Origin: Albula goreensis
Lineage: Eukaryota > Chordata > Actinopteri > Albuliformes > Albulidae
Reading direction: 5' to 3'
Assembly: GCA_022829145.1 (NCBI GenBank)
Contig: CM040746.1
Coordinates: 29,021,832 to 29,085,831, forward strand
Length of the DNA stretch: 64,000 nt
Below the pieces are notes generated by a model. The model did no database searches and was not told where the DNA came from. It saw only the letters and a program-made list of their open reading frames with translations. Position 1 is the first letter of the stretch. Every line of letters begins with the position of its first letter. A program made the translations under genes and the position numbers. Of the stretch, positions 1 through 18,662 are shown piece after piece.

Positions 1-454
1 ATTCAGCAATGTAGACTTGAACAGGACTCTGGAAAAACTCCCAACTACTCACTGATTATGAGTAAATGTGGAATGCAGAAAAATAGGATTTATTACCATT
101 ACCATATTCTGCTGAGAATAGACCTCTGCAAGTGTTGACTTTGTAAGGCATTTAGGGCCATTATAGGTGGCCGAGCTACTACCTGCTTGAAAAAGAAGTA
201 TCCTGTTTTTAGTTTATTTTGCTCACTTGTTTATGAATACTTTCTGTATAATACCAAGCAAATCGAACATTTGAGTTATTTCTGCCTTATCCCAGAGCTG
301 ATCATTCCACCAGGTTTCATCTATAGCAGTACATAACAACTGTTCTCAGACAAATACACAGGGCTATTTAATTCTACCTCATGTTTACATTTGAAAGCAA
401 TACAACAACAAAGCACAGAAATGTTTTCATTCATCAGTGTTTCCCTGTTATATT
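1..454. other. Flank downstream of zinc-finger gene 1
   Basis: No gene, RNA or repeat was recognised here. It lies just beyond the stop codon of the minus-strand zinc-finger gene, so the right part is probably its 3' untranslated region. Confidence 0.4.
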
Positions 455-2010
455 TTAATTCATATCAAGAGACTGTGAGGCAAGGTTGGGCCAGGTGTAG
501 GTATTAGGCGTGGTCAGAGTCGGTAGTGAGGGGAGGCTGCCAGATGGGGCAGGGGAGTGAGTCAGTCGGTGCTTCTTCAGATGTCCAAGTTCCCGAAAGC
601 AGCAGCCACACTGTGCGCAGCGGTATGGCCTTTCGCCTGTGTGAATGCGCTGGTGTTTCTGGAGACTGTCAAGGTGACGGAAGCGCTTCTCGCAGAACAT
701 GCAAGGGTATGGCCGCTCTCCTGTGTGGATACGCTGATGTGTCTTCAGGCTGTAGAAGCGGCGGAAGCCTCGGCCACACACATTGCAGCGGTGGACCTTA
801 TCAGGGCTCTGGGGCTGCTGGTGCTGAAGCTCGATCTGCCCAGACGCTACCTCCACGTTCTCTCCAGAGGATTGTGGGAAGGTTCCACTGAGGTTGCTAC
901 TTGCAGCAGGAGAGGAAATCTGCTGCTGGACCATAGGTGATGATTCAGGTGCAGGTTCCAGAACAGGGTCAGGGTCCTCCTCGATTTTGATGGCCCCCTC
1001 TTTGACCTCGTCCCCATCCTCTAGCACTCGAATCAGGCCAAGCTCATTCACGTGTCCTGCTGGTGGGGACCCCATCTCAAACTCAAAATGGCCAATGTCA
1101 GTTTCCTCCTCTTGTACAGCCACCACCTCCTGCTCCCCCTGTTGATAACTTCCAGCACCATCCCCATGCTCAGTTGTCCCTGTGTATTCTGTAAAGAAAA
1201 TGTGTGTGAAATACCTTATTTAATTATAAAGTCATCATTATGCAAGGCAAGTACAGTTCCATTTACTTGTTACAATTCCCTGATTTCAATAATTTTAAGT
1301 GCACTCAAAAATACATCTGTTAAAGATCTTTAATGCAAAGTGATACACGCACCTTTCTCTGAAGCTCCTTCTGCTGTGATATAGAGATGATTTTCGCTAT
1401 CTTCCATAGTCCTCAACAACTCGGGTTCTGTATGCAACTCGGTTGTGGCATGAGTGGTTTGACTTTGGTTAGATAGGTTTAAAGAAGACCGCATTCTTCT
1501 ACGGTTGAAACCACTTCTTGCCCACTCCGTTTGAACTGTCGGTAAACAGAGACCAACACTGGGGAAAGGTTTGGACGACTGAGTCCGCGCTGACGAGTTT
1601 CTAAAGGATTTCACTGACCTCCGAGACGAGCCTCCGGCGCTGACAGAAACCGGCAGCAAGTCGGAGGTTCCAGAGGGCAACAGAAATAGAGTGTCTTCAG
1701 TTCGTGGGTGCTCTGAGGTCATCGCATGAGAAAGTGGATTGTTCTGATTAAGAAGCAAGCACTGCTTGATGTTTTTCTCGGCAGCACTCATATAATACCG
1801 CACAGCCTTCAGCTCACTTTCCTTTATCTCGAGTCTCTCTCTCAAACTCTTGTTTTCGCGATGAGACTCGGCGGCAGCAGTGTGAGCTGCAGTCAGTTTA
1901 GTGTCCACTACTCTGGCCGTTTCCCTCAGAACAGTCTCTACAGCGCATCTCACTGCTTGTTCGATGGTGGATGCTAGCTCGTATTTTAAGAAAGAGATGC
2001 TGGTATCCAT
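455..2010 (-). CDS. Coiled-coil / C2H2 zinc-finger protein (gene 1)
   Basis: Probable nuclear DNA-binding transcription factor. Two coding exons on the minus strand, 2010-1353 and 1188-455, join with GT-AG sites (phase 1) into about 463 residues. Exon 1 begins MDTSISFLKYELASTIEQAV and gives an alanine/glutamate-rich helix with an ENKSLRERLEIKESEL coiled-coil stretch, as in many fish zinc-finger proteins. Exon 2 has an acidic linker and then three C2H2 fingers at roughly residues 352-430 (HRCNVC, YPCMFC, YRCAQC), separated by TGERPY linkers. The third finger has an extra cysteine (CAQCGCCF). The layout matches the second zinc-finger gene at 50-52 kb on the same strand, so the two are probably distant paralogs. 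No precise orthology is claimed; DNA targets are unknown. Confidence 0.85.
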
Positions 2011-5000
2011 ATTTGATCCTTTCGATTTAATGTGTGCTTTATGTTACTGCTCTAGAAATACAATTAACGGCCAAAGTCTAGCAAGCTCGCTTTGATCTGT
2101 GTTATTAGTTAGCAAGCATAATACTAAACACCTTTGTACTGGAGCCAGAAAGTGTGTTTATTTCAGTCTAGCTAGACACAAGTAATAGCATGTAGCTAGC
2201 TAAACTACCCAGGAGCCAACGTGCATACCAGATACAGCTAAATCTTAAAACCTAAGTTCAATTTTCGTCAGATATAAGCATTTCCCCTTAGTTGCCCAGC
2301 CAACCTTAGCTTAGTTGTTTTCCATTCATTCAATCGCTAGTTAGAAAGCTTGCTCTAACATGCGTTTCAAACCAACCACGCTACACACACTAGACTACGG
2401 AACGTTGTAGTAACATAATCTTTCATTATATTTCTCATATATATATACAATTTAATTTTAAAACGCTTAAAAGAAGCAGAAACTGTCCGAAGTATCTCAC
2501 TCCTCTACCACTTGTAACTGCTTTCGTCGCTGAGAAATGACGTAAGAGTAGCGAACGTGTTAGCATATTGTACGCATAGTAATTTAATTTAAAATGTCTG
2601 GGAGTTGCTTGCTTTGTCTGTGAATAGCTTCGTAATGAATAAGACGATGCATTCTGATGCTTTACAAATAAGAATAAATCCCTTAATTTTGTTGTCATTA
2701 TGTCAGGTACGTTTTACATAAATAAGACACCTATTTATGTAAACTGTATGTATGCTTCTTTTAGTATCTTTACTCTGTATCGCTGTGTTTGAAGAAAAAA
2801 AACGAAGAGTTCTGTTTTTAAAGCCTTCACTAATGAGTTTACCTCATCAATGGTGTGAATCCCAATTCTCGAAAATTGTATCCTCTTACCAGTACTACTA
2901 CCTCGTTTTCTCCCTCTCTCCAATGTCCCATAATGTGGCCGGGGGCGACGTAGTGGTGGCGGTAAGTTATTCAGAGTATTGGAACCCATCCATGGACTCT
3001 CTGAAATTACACAGCAAAAAGAGTTGTGTTTGTTCTGTATTAAACTAAAGTAATCGAACATTTGGTATGTTGCGAAACTGTCATCTGTTTTATTTTCCTT
3101 TTATTGGTTCCACCGAATCGTTTGTGTATGTATTGGTTCCCTTGCGTAATCTTGCTTTTTTCCCGACTTGTGTGTAGCGTATGGATTCACAAAACACTAT
3201 GTGTAACAAAAACGAATATTGTAGCAATTACATCATTATGCAAAATTAAACACGCATTGAAGTTCGCTTCAGTAAAAACCGCTGGTTCTGCATGGGTAAT
3301 GGTGAAGTGTAGTCTATAGGCCTACTAAAACCTAATTTTAAACAAAAGCAGAAACGTAAAAAATCCTTGCTGATGTTTAGTCGGAAAATAAAACGATTAT
3401 GTATGTTGAACCTGCAATATGTTTCTTACTGTATTTGTTTCGGTCACCAAATTTGAATGAATTAAATATTATTCCTTACAGCACTGAATTTAACATGGAC
3501 AGCTGTATTTTGAGTTTCAAGAAAAACTACAATATGAGCTACAATCAACCCTTGACCACAAAGAGTAAACATTAAAATAAGGCACCACTACATTCGTTCA
3601 GGTGGTTTAAGTGTTCAGTCACATTTGTTGGTTTTTAATAAGAGGTGTTGCATGGTTAAATGCTAAGTGCTGCTTTTCTTACCTTTAAAGGTACGCTCCA
3701 CCTTTAAGGCAAGCAATTCCGGTCAAAGCAAAGCAGTACTGTGTCAGACTCCTCTCCATACGTCATTTGCAAATTGACATAATAATCAGGTAGCAGCGGA
3801 CATTTTATAGCAGGATAGGTGATTCATGTGTTCAGTACTGTGTAAAATTCAAGTTCTTTGGTTTGAGTTATTTCCTTGCTACTGTGCTTGATATAAATGT
3901 ACTTTTGGAGCGTTGAGTTTTAGCAGTTTCTTTAGGTACTCTTTGGAGCTATTTTTTCAGGGCATAGCCATATGGTTTACTGTGCCATATTTCTACAAAG
4001 CACTCAGACTCACAGATCCTTTATGTGATATTTGTGATTATTTCTCACTCTCTAGTTGCTCCTCTGTAAAGTGGAATTCACACTGATCCCCTCTGACATG
4101 TCATTTTCACTTTCACAAAGCATGCCTCAGAACAGCACATCTTTGAGGATTGGGTTAATGATGACTGTCTTCAGCCAATGCAGGTTTATTCAGTGGACCT
4201 ACATTGATACCAGCATAGAGAAGAGACAACCAGTAACTACGAAGTGCATGTGACCAAGGATAAAACCCAAGGACAGACTGATACAGAGCACACAGAATGA
4301 TACAAATAGGATGACAGCATATCTGCCCTTAGTACCACTTTTCAGAAGCAGTTAGTAACTAGCCCATTTGTAAACGTCTTCAAGGTTATCTTTGCTTTTA
4401 TTTAGGTAACATTAGCTGGCTAGATATGATGTGGTGCAGAAACTACAAATAAGCACAAGCCAAAGGGCTTGTTGAAAGCAGTGTCTTGCAATGATGATCA
4501 ATAATTCTAAATATGATATGGACAACACATGGCTAGATACAGAGGGATTCTGGTGCATAACCAACACTACACTCAAAAGGATAACAAGAGAGATGTGATG
4601 ATCAAAGTCCCTAAGCTCTATCCACATGGCTAGCATCCACTCCAAAAAATAAATACATAAATAAATAAGTAAACAGTAGCTGACAAGTCGATGTTGCCTA
4701 GTAATAAACAAATGAGCACACAAATGGGTAGTTATTCCTGGCAATGCCAGTAAATTAGGAATGGCACTTCTAGGCTATACCAGGCACTGTTGAGAAGGTA
4801 TTGAATAACTCATACAGCTATGAAAATTGCATGCAGCACACATGACCTAGAGACTATTGGGCACAACAAGATAGTTTGCTAATGTTAGCTAACAGTACAG
4901 CTTTCTAGAATTGTGATACCCTAACCTGGTAAGTACATAGTCAGTATGAAGACAGATAGTGTATAGGCAGCTATTCCATATGTCACTGGAAAGGATTTTG

Positions 5001-7107
5001 TGCCAAATCCAACCCACTAATGCTGACTGAATGTATCCCACTGTAAACTATTGTTAAAGGTACTGATGTTTTGGGAATAGTCTCATACTCTTGCTGTAAT
5101 CACAATTCACCATCCGTATTGATTTTGAGAGAGATTTTAAAACAATCCTTCACTTAACCCCTTTGAATAAGGACATCAGTAACACTGGAAACAAGCTGTT
5201 TGAGTGGCTTTTTTAGGACAAATATAAGTTGCATTATTTTTATATGAACTTTGTTTATACTACTTTTACGATGATGCAGCTTTTTTTAACCAGAATTTTC
5301 CATTACCTCTACTTTTTATTGAAAAAATATTGGATAATCTTAAAAATCTTGGCTCAAAGCTAAACTGGTAATTCCTGTTCAAAAACAGCCTTCCACTATA
5401 GATTTTATGATTAATAGATTTTATGTGACCATGTGTCCATGTGCATGTATATATGAGTGAAAAGGTGTGTGTTTGTGTTTGACAGAGAGAGACTAAGTAA
5501 GGAAGCAGCCAGGCCTCAAAGACCTTATGAGTGTGTCTATTTCCTGTTTTTTTTTGTCACATGAATTACTTGTGGCTTCTGCACATCATAGACACTTCAC
5601 TAATCTCACCCTATTTCTGCCTGTTTGGATTTTTCTGACAATAGATTGTAAGCAATGAAGCCACAGCTGACCATTTCTTAACTGATCAAATTAACAGCCT
5701 GTTTGATTTCTACACACAATGTCCATTTCAGAATTAATGTCCACTTCAGAACTGCATTACATTCATGTATTTTGAGTATTCTGCTTCCTACACTGATGGA
5801 GGGTGGTGCAGGGAATTATGCTTTCTGTATGGAAGAAAAAGAAAAACATTGGTTTTTGAAGGTAAATGACTTTTTGAAGGTAAATGTCGATTGTGAATTT
5901 TCTATAAACACCATTCATACTTTGTGTTTTGTCAGCTATTTTCTTTTTTTTTTTCAAAACAACATGGACAACACATGTTCCCCAGCTACATCTTAAAATT
6001 TGAATAGAGTTTTTGATCATTTGAACAAATTGAATAATGCATTATGTTGAATACCACCATGTACAAACTAAACCCTGAGTAACAGCAAGAGAGAGAGCAA
6101 TGTAATAGAAAAGGCCCATACTTTAAACTCTGTCCACTGTGTCTTGACTGTGTCACATCATGATAAACCACAAGCAACTAAATACTGTTACTGATGTCAG
6201 ACCCTGATTTTACTTTTTGAGAAACTGAGAAAATGTTCATGAAACCAAATCACTATGTTGAAGTAAAATTTGTAGACATTGCAATAATATCTTTGGTTTT
6301 GGGCAAATAATACAGGTACTGTATGTACAATATGCAATTGTATCAAATTAATAAGAATAAGACAAAGGCCAATGACTGACATCTATGACCTGGTTTATTT
6401 TCTGTGGTTGTCCACAGTGTAAAACAGCTTATAGCTCAGAGTTGGCAAAACACTTGGATGGTTGTGTCTGTTCTCGACAATCTATATTTTTGTGTGGGTC
6501 TGTGTGATTGAGATTGTTTCCTCACCTGTTAGTGATCCCATCCTCTAGTCTTTTAACCAGCTGGATGAGTGGAGTGCTTCTTGGTTTGGCAGGGGGTTTT
6601 GGGGGGTGGGGGATCCTTGCTTTGTCTTGATTTTACGATCAGGAGTTCAGAATATGTTTGAAGCTTGCCTGGCTGTAGTACCAGAGACATGATTATTTGT
6701 CATTTGAATAAAAAAGGTCAAAAGGTGGATCCAAATCAACAGGCTTATCTGTATCTTAACATTTCTTCTGTTCTTTCCTGTCTTTTTTATTAATAAGGCC
6801 ATTTTAGAGAACTCTCAGGCCTAATTTCTGGAAATGTACATTCCATGTAAACATGTAGTTGCCACACATGATCCACCTTAAATATAGGCAATTTATGAAT
6901 AGGTTTTACTAACATGTCGCCAGTGGACGGTTGAGCAGTGTTCTGAGCTCGAGGTTAACTTCCTTAATATGCTGTTTTCGGTTTCGTTTCTTTAGCCTCA
7001 TGCGTGAACGCAGCTGCCAAACGCAGATAAGGTCGAGTCACTTGCTTGTTTGACTCAGAGGGGAAAAGTCGCTAGCAATTTTCGAAGAAACTGGACAAAG
7101 CCAGGTC
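2011..7107. other. Intergenic, 5.1 kb, AT-rich
   Basis: Lies between zinc-finger gene 1 (leftward) and CD68 (rightward). The left few hundred bases probably hold the zinc-finger promoter and 5' untranslated region. Short open frames occur, for example on the minus strand near 2735-3061, but none shows a recognisable domain or a convincing splice context. No tRNA or clear transposon was seen. Confidence 0.4.
6976..6990 (+). promoter_or_regulatory. ISRE/IRF-like element upstream of cd68
   Basis: Three TTTC cores occur in 15 bases (TTTCGGTTTCGTTTC), which matches the GAAANNGAAA interferon-response consensus on the other strand. It sits about 120 bp before the CD68 start codon. A perfect AP-1 site (TGACTCA) follows at 7051-7057. 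No TATA box is evident. This pairing suits a myeloid or interferon-responsive promoter, but function is inferred from motif matches only. Confidence 0.35.
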
Positions 7108-12056
<4,949 letters not shown>

Positions 12057-15000
12057 AGACACAAGCGCACTAGATGCAGAGAAGGTTAGCCTGGGTAGGA
12101 CATATGCTACGTAACACTGCATTCACTCACGGCCGCGAGTTTATCCATCTTATGTGCCCCAGCTCTGACATATCCCTCATAGTTCTCACACCCTGAATAC
12201 CTGCCATGCAAATTAAACAAGGATATTTCATCTTGTCCTCCTGCCAAAAATCCTCTTGCACTCTCTCCCCGAGGATTGGCGGTTGTAGACCCAGAGATTA
12301 TAGAGAAACACCTTTTATCGTTACAATAATCTTGCCTATAAGTCCAGGGTAAATGGATTTCAGTTTTGTAAATACCCTGAGAGAGAACAAAATTCAAGTG
12401 GTCCTGTGGCCTTCAAGGATGGAAAATGTCTACCTTCTCTTGTTAAAAAGTTCATGCATCACCTCTACACCAGCACTTGCATTAACAGTCAAACTGATGT
12501 GCATGTGCAGAACCCTGTGGATTTTGCATACATTTGCATTTATTTTCTTTTCCTCAGTCCTCTTTGGTACTTTTTATCACCCATAACCTGTTTAGCAATA
12601 CTAGTAGAATTATAATTAAATACAGAACTGGTCATAATCCCTCCAATATGATCCTCTTCACAATTTTTGTATTCTGTTTAAGCCAGCTTGCCGTAAAAAC
12701 GTTCTTTTTGCGTTTCTGCTTGTAGCAAAGCGTGCAAAAAGGAACCATGCTAAAGGGTGCAAAGGTCAGCTCATTTGCAATGACTGCTTATACTGTTACA
12801 TAGAAATATATGTAATCATCACATAAGTAATTCTGTCAATCTTATACATCGATTCTAACATATTTGAAACAAACCAACAAAATCCATATGACAAACGTTA
12901 ATTGTGTTTGATGTAATTCCTGACAACTTGATGAAAATTTAAGAATAGAAATAGTAATTTTATGGCTCCCTTAACTAATGTATGCTGGTCTGCTTTGCTG
13001 AGCTATTATCTAAAGGTCTTGAAATGCATTGTTACATTGCAATTCTTCCATTGTCATGGGGAGATCATATCAACTCGTCGTTAGAGCTATTTTGTGACAT
13101 AAGATGTATCATGTCCTGTGGAAGCTGGAAAATGAGGCCAGAGAAAAGAAAGATAAATTGTTTGATATCATTTCCAGTGTCAAGAATTGGATAGGAATTC
13201 ACATGGATAGGTCTGGCTCATTTATCATCAGAGTTGAGTTTGATTCTCCATTCCAGCACACTGGTTATTTTCTGCTTGTGGCTGTCCAGCTTTCATTGTT
13301 TGGGAAGTCATATGATTAAATGCAATGAGGGCTTGGCACTTTGTGTTACAATGTTTGAAAACTGAAAATGAAATGAGAATGCATTGGCAAGATGCTATAA
13401 GCCATAATGATATTGTCGAATTGAAATGACCTGTTGGAATGCCACCAATATTATGTAGTTATGCTCAGAATTGAGTGTATATGACTCAAAATGAATTGAA
13501 GGGAAATTTTTGAAAGGGAAGAAATAGAATCATTTTAATAGATCAACAAGGGAAAATTTGCTAGCTGTTTATTTTTTCAAGGCTGATTCTCTTCAAGTGT
13601 AGATGTTAATGTCTATTTATGGAATATAAAGTATTTTGTGGATTTAATTGATCACTGTCAGATTAAATTCAAAAGTTTCTGTTTGTGTTTTAAATGTAAT
13701 TGTGCTTGCACTGAAAATAAACTTTTTCTATATTGAATAAATGTATTTCAATGACATAGGCTCTGACTCAGTCAAAATATGTCTAACTTTATTTAGAATT
13801 CATTGAGAGTGTTGTGCTTCTTCTGTGCAATAACAGAATGGTGAGTTAATTTTCATGATTTCTGAATTTACTAAACCGTCAATACACTATAAATACAAAA
13901 ATGGCCACTTGCATTTCATTGTGAGGACAAATGTTGACTGAATCCTGGTTACAGTGTTTTTTCTTCCTTCAATAAAATTACTCAAACTAATTTTGTATCC
14001 ACCTAAATTTTAGAGAGACAGTGGATTTTCAAGTCTCTCCAGTCTTTTTGTGCTCCAGACAGAAAAACATGGGTGCATTTCCTGTAAATGTGTGGCACCT
14101 GGTTCTGCCTCCTCACACTATTTTGGTCAGAATGTCACAGACACTGAAACTATACTAAGATGCTAGAAGGCCAAATTTGACTTTTAATTCTGCTCTTACT
14201 CCCCAGTGTATTATAGGGGGCAGCCTATAGCCTAGTAAAGATAAGGACATCCTTTTCTAGAAATACTAGAATGGATTTTACAGTTGTGCAATTCTACAAG
14301 CACCACATATTTTAACAGCCAGTTGCATCCAACACACATAATGACACTAAGTGCCAATTTCTATTTCAATGAATCTCATAATAAAGGAACCTGTAATGGC
14401 TAATTATAGGTAGCTGTGTGAAACTACAGATAATCTCACTCTCAACAACCCTGATGCATAGAAATGGAAAGCCATATTTGGGGTCCAGCAGTTAGAGTAG
14501 CTTTAATAAGAAGACATGAGTGCACCTGTGACATGCTTCTACATGTGACTATAAACCAGTGTTGCAACTTATTCTGCTGCTTAAACGGTCATCCTCCCAA
14601 GCTGGTATCAGATGACTGGATCATTTTGCCAGTAAAACAAGCACGCCCTGATCTACAGCCACCTTGTTGGAGCCCTCCCGGCACAGCTCCTCCATGACCT
14701 GGAACACTGGCTCCATCTGTTGGCAAGGCACAGAATGGTGCCTGTTGGCCAGTGCCACTTGTGGTTGGCCTATATTATGGTACAAGTCATTAAGGTAAAA
14801 GTGACTCAATGTTTTCAAACTAATTACAGAACATTGTGGACAAAAGCAAGGGCTGGTCATCCCCTGAATCAGAGCAGTCACATGTCCTGCTTTCTCCTAG
14901 GTAGAGGATCCTTTAGGTTGGGGAAAAAGGGAAAACATGAGTTCAGTGTGGGAGAAAATGAAAAATAAAAAAACCCTCCTCCAAAATAAAAAATAAAAAT

Positions 15001-16290
15001 AACAAAGCGTGGTATTGGATTTCAAGAGGACCTGTGTGTATAAGTTTGTTTTGAAGCTTTTTGTGGGCTAACCCTGGCCAACACTGCCCAAAGAATGCAT
15101 ACAGTGCCATATTTGCTGGGGTTGTCTTGATAATCTGACCTTGATCATGTAGTCGGCCCATATTTTACCTACTTGATCAACCCTGTCATGTATTACTGTG
15201 TTTTTAATTTGTGATAACATTTCAATGCTGAAGATCCATATTTATGCTTTACTTATAGTTTTAATACTTTTAATAATATATTTTAGAGCTGGCATCATGG
15301 TGAACTGATATGACATCTTGAAAAGATGAAAACCATGACCATTCTTAAGTCGTCCAACTGGACCTCAGCTGGCCAGCAGCAGCGGGGGGAGTTTTAAGTG
15401 CTTCTCGGTTCATTAAAAGAAACTTAAATTAGCTGAAACCATGGCAAATACGATTTGTTATTTAAAACTAGACCATATTGTTGGTAAATCGGAAACAGCA
15501 AAATCCAAAAAGGTGGGGGATGGGACGTACTGCGTCCTAAAGTTCTTTGTGTCCAAGGAGTCAAATTCCTATTAAAAAGACAGGGGATTGGCTGAGAGAG
15601 GTTCAGGGTACACACGCAGAAACTACGGGGCGTTGGTAACAAGAGATAACTGTCTCGTACTAAAAGTCCAGTTTTGAGTTCAATTTGAATTGAAAGTAGG
15701 CCAATCGGTTGTATTTTGTTTCAAGCATAGCAGATAGTTTTAACAAATGTTCTTTTTTTAATAGACTGATACACCAGTGAACTTTTCAGGGGTCTTGACT
15801 AAAATACGTAAGTTTTCTGTGATTGCGTAAGTGCAATGTTGATTTTGTTTAAAATGACGAAGCGTACTGCGCAACCGTTTACAATTAAAAGTTTGAGACT
15901 TTATTGTATATTTTGATTGGCCTTTTTAGAGATTTGAAGGTTCTAAGAAACGTGACTATTTAACTATATCTATCAGTATATGTGCACATGTTGCCACTGT
16001 GTTATTCTCGTAATGAACTGAAATGCAAATAGATATCTTATGTTGTGAAGAATGGAAACGCACTTTATTTTCTAACATCTCTGTCGAGTAGGTTATTGTG
16101 TCCTTTTGTCTGAATATCTCATTCATACATTAATTTGGCATTTGTGCATATGAAATTCATGCTAAATTTAAGCACATATTTTAATATTACCTTTCTATGT
16201 TCAACGTCATTAAAAAGCGAGGCACAAACTATCTGTTTGACTGTATAATGCAGAGCCTGTAAGTAAGGAAAAATGGATCTTTTGTTTCAG
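12057..16290. other. CD68 3' UTR and intergenic region
   Basis: The left part is probably CD68 3' untranslated sequence: candidate AATAAA signals occur near 13716 and 13735, about 1.7 kb after the stop. The right part probably contains an untranslated first exon of the MS4A-like gene, since its start-codon exon is preceded by a splice acceptor. A minus-strand patch at 14621-14760 looks weakly protein-like but was not identified. Nothing else was recognised. Confidence 0.4.
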
Positions 16291-16296
16291 ACTGAA

Positions 16297-18662
16297 ATGG
16301 AAGCTGTTGCCAGTAACGATCAACCTCCCATCCATATCCCTGGAAACGAAGACGGTCCGCTAGTTGCTGTCACTTTTCAGAAGAATCCCCAGCATATACG
16401 GAAGTACCTTGAGGCGGAACCCAAGGCCCTCGGGGTGCATAAAAATAAAAAATACACCTATTTTTAATTCTGAGACACCAAGCAAATATCCTTCTTTGGC
16501 TAATGGCAGGATTTCGAATGAGCAATTGAAAATGTCTCTTTATGTTTAATTTTATTTCTGATGTAACAAATGTGACCAGAAAAACCAATAATGTTTCAGT
16601 AAATAAAATGAGAATAAAAGGGAACACAAGCTGGCTAAATTTGATGGTATTTCGTCTCTCCTGTCAGTTGACACAGATCACTCTCAGTGTATATCAGGTC
16701 AGCATGGGTTTGGCCAGTATAGCCACAGGCTTCGGATCAGTCCCATCTTCTACCGTACAGGTCGTCGCATCACTGTTTGTGAGTATCCACTATACAAAAG
16801 ATAGTAAATGTTAATATTTTCACGATATTGTTGGACAATACTAGTCATTATATTTCCGTTTTTTTAAAGAAAAAAGAAAATAACTTCCAAGAAAAAGGCT
16901 GAATCTTTGAGAAATCACGCTTTTATGACCTAAAGCACTGGAAGGATCATTATACTCCAGCAGTATAGCTAAAGCTCTGCTCTTTTCATTGTAGGTCATA
17001 ATGGCTGGGATTGCTGCAATAGCAGCTCAGAATCTTCAAATGGCCGCTGTAAGCAGATTTTATGGTTTTGGGATGGGTAGATTTGAAGATGAGATTGGTG
17101 TTTTTGAGATTTATTTGGTAATTATTGTCATAAAGAATAACGGTTTTCTGTTTGAGAGACTGTAAGATCTAGAAGTACAGTTACATAATAATTCAACTGT
17201 TACTGGGCATAGCACACTTAAAAAGGAAGCAGTATTTCAGGTGTTTAGGGTAGACATGTATTGGATGTGTAGCTGGAAGAATTGAAGGTCACCCTAAAGA
17301 AATATTTTTTTCTAGATAAACATGAATGGATAGTAAACAAACATTCTGTATTATGCGGTATTTCTCTGTATGCCTGTGTCCCCACAGCTGAGAACCTGCC
17401 TTGGCATGGAAGTGGTGGCATCTGTTGCCTCTGCAATCAACTTCTTTGCCAGCACCATACAAATCTCAGATCACCCTCGCCTGATGTGTTACTCTTCTTT
17501 TAATGCTACAGAACCCTCAAGTATGTGCCGCAAACTTGGGGTGAGTTTGTTCAGCTGCAGTATGTAGTAATATAAGCACTGTTATATCTACAATAATTTA
17601 ACCAGTTGGTTGCTGTTTGATCTGTGAATTGTGATCTACTGCAAGCTTTTTCTTCTGGTAAAAGCACAGATGACCACCATGTTGAAAACCATTTTTTGTG
17701 TTGCAGCTTTCATTTTAATTTTCAGTCTTTCTTCCATAGTTTACTGTCAGGAAATGTACCTGGTTCTTAAGTTAAATGAAAAATGCAATATGCCATTACA
17801 AAGCCAATAGTTATATAAATATATATGCAGTTTATGAGTTTTTCCATCTCAGTGAAGATTTTAGTTGGCAGGATATCCCCTGCCTCATCGCACAGCGCGA
17901 CTGGACAGTTGGGTGCCTGCAGTCTTCCTACAAGAATTTTTCTATCTCTACACTTATCACAAAATTACCATCACAGATATTTTCTGGGAATAGCAGCTTC
18001 AAATTTGAAGCCCACCTACACAAGACGGTGATTAGTCAGAATTAGTAACCCACTTACTGAGGACATGCCCGAAGCTGGGTGATGATCTGCTACAACAGAG
18101 ACAGTAGTCTGTCAGGCTCCGAGGGATGAGCCTAACAAGTGAAGCCATTTTATCACACTCAAAAATACATTCAGTGCACTGGGCACACCCCACTGTGATT
18201 TCACTTTTTCCCCTCTGCTCATTAATAGGATGGGATTGAACACTACCATGCAGAAGAAATCGTATTGCATGTTGCCCTCTTTGCCATCTCTGTCACCCTG
18301 GCTGTCTACTGCTGCAAGGTTATCCACTGCTGCACCCCAATGAGCAGTACGGTGAGGACAGAGGGTGGGAGAGAGGGAAGGAGCAAGAGTGTGGTAGACA
18401 GACAGACACAGATGAATTTTGAGAAATTAGGAGAAATACAGGGAAAGTGTGTATAGTTAAACATGTGAAGTATTTCTGACAGTGTGTTATTACTTCAAGA
18501 GAAGGACACAGCTCAGTGAGAACATTCCTTTAGAGAGCACCATTATTCATTCACAAAAAGCAAAGTAAAAGACGTTAGCTTTTAACATTATCCTTTTTTG
18601 TATGTTTTCTTTCTATCTTTCAGCCTGTGATCACCATAAATGCTCCCCCATCTCAGCGGTAA
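16297..18662 (+). CDS. MS4A-family four-span membrane protein
   Basis: Member of the membrane-spanning 4-domain A family (CD20/FceRI-beta relatives), which act in plasma-membrane signalling complexes and ion handling. Six coding exons, all phase 0: 16297-16434, 16668-16778, 16995-17048, 17388-17540, 18229-18351, 18624-18662, giving 205 aa. The start is the first ATG after the acceptor at 16290; an ATG at 16273 lies in the intron. Four hydrophobic segments are visible at about 50-68, 78-97, 106-127 and 160-182, with a loop between spans 3 and 4 containing two cysteines. The N-terminal motif EPKALG just before span 1 is typical of the family. The cytoplasmic end after span 4 has a cysteine cluster (YCCKVIHCC), possibly palmitoylated. 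Family is clear; the exact member is not. Confidence 0.8.

Noticed and set aside
526-940. Plus-strand frames opposite zinc-finger gene 1
   Set aside because: They are antisense shadows of the finger exon, whose minus-strand translation has clear C2H2 motifs.
2735-3061. Minus-strand frame rich in Pro/Arg near 2.9 kb
   Set aside because: It contains donor-like sites but has no recognisable domain and no neighbouring exons.
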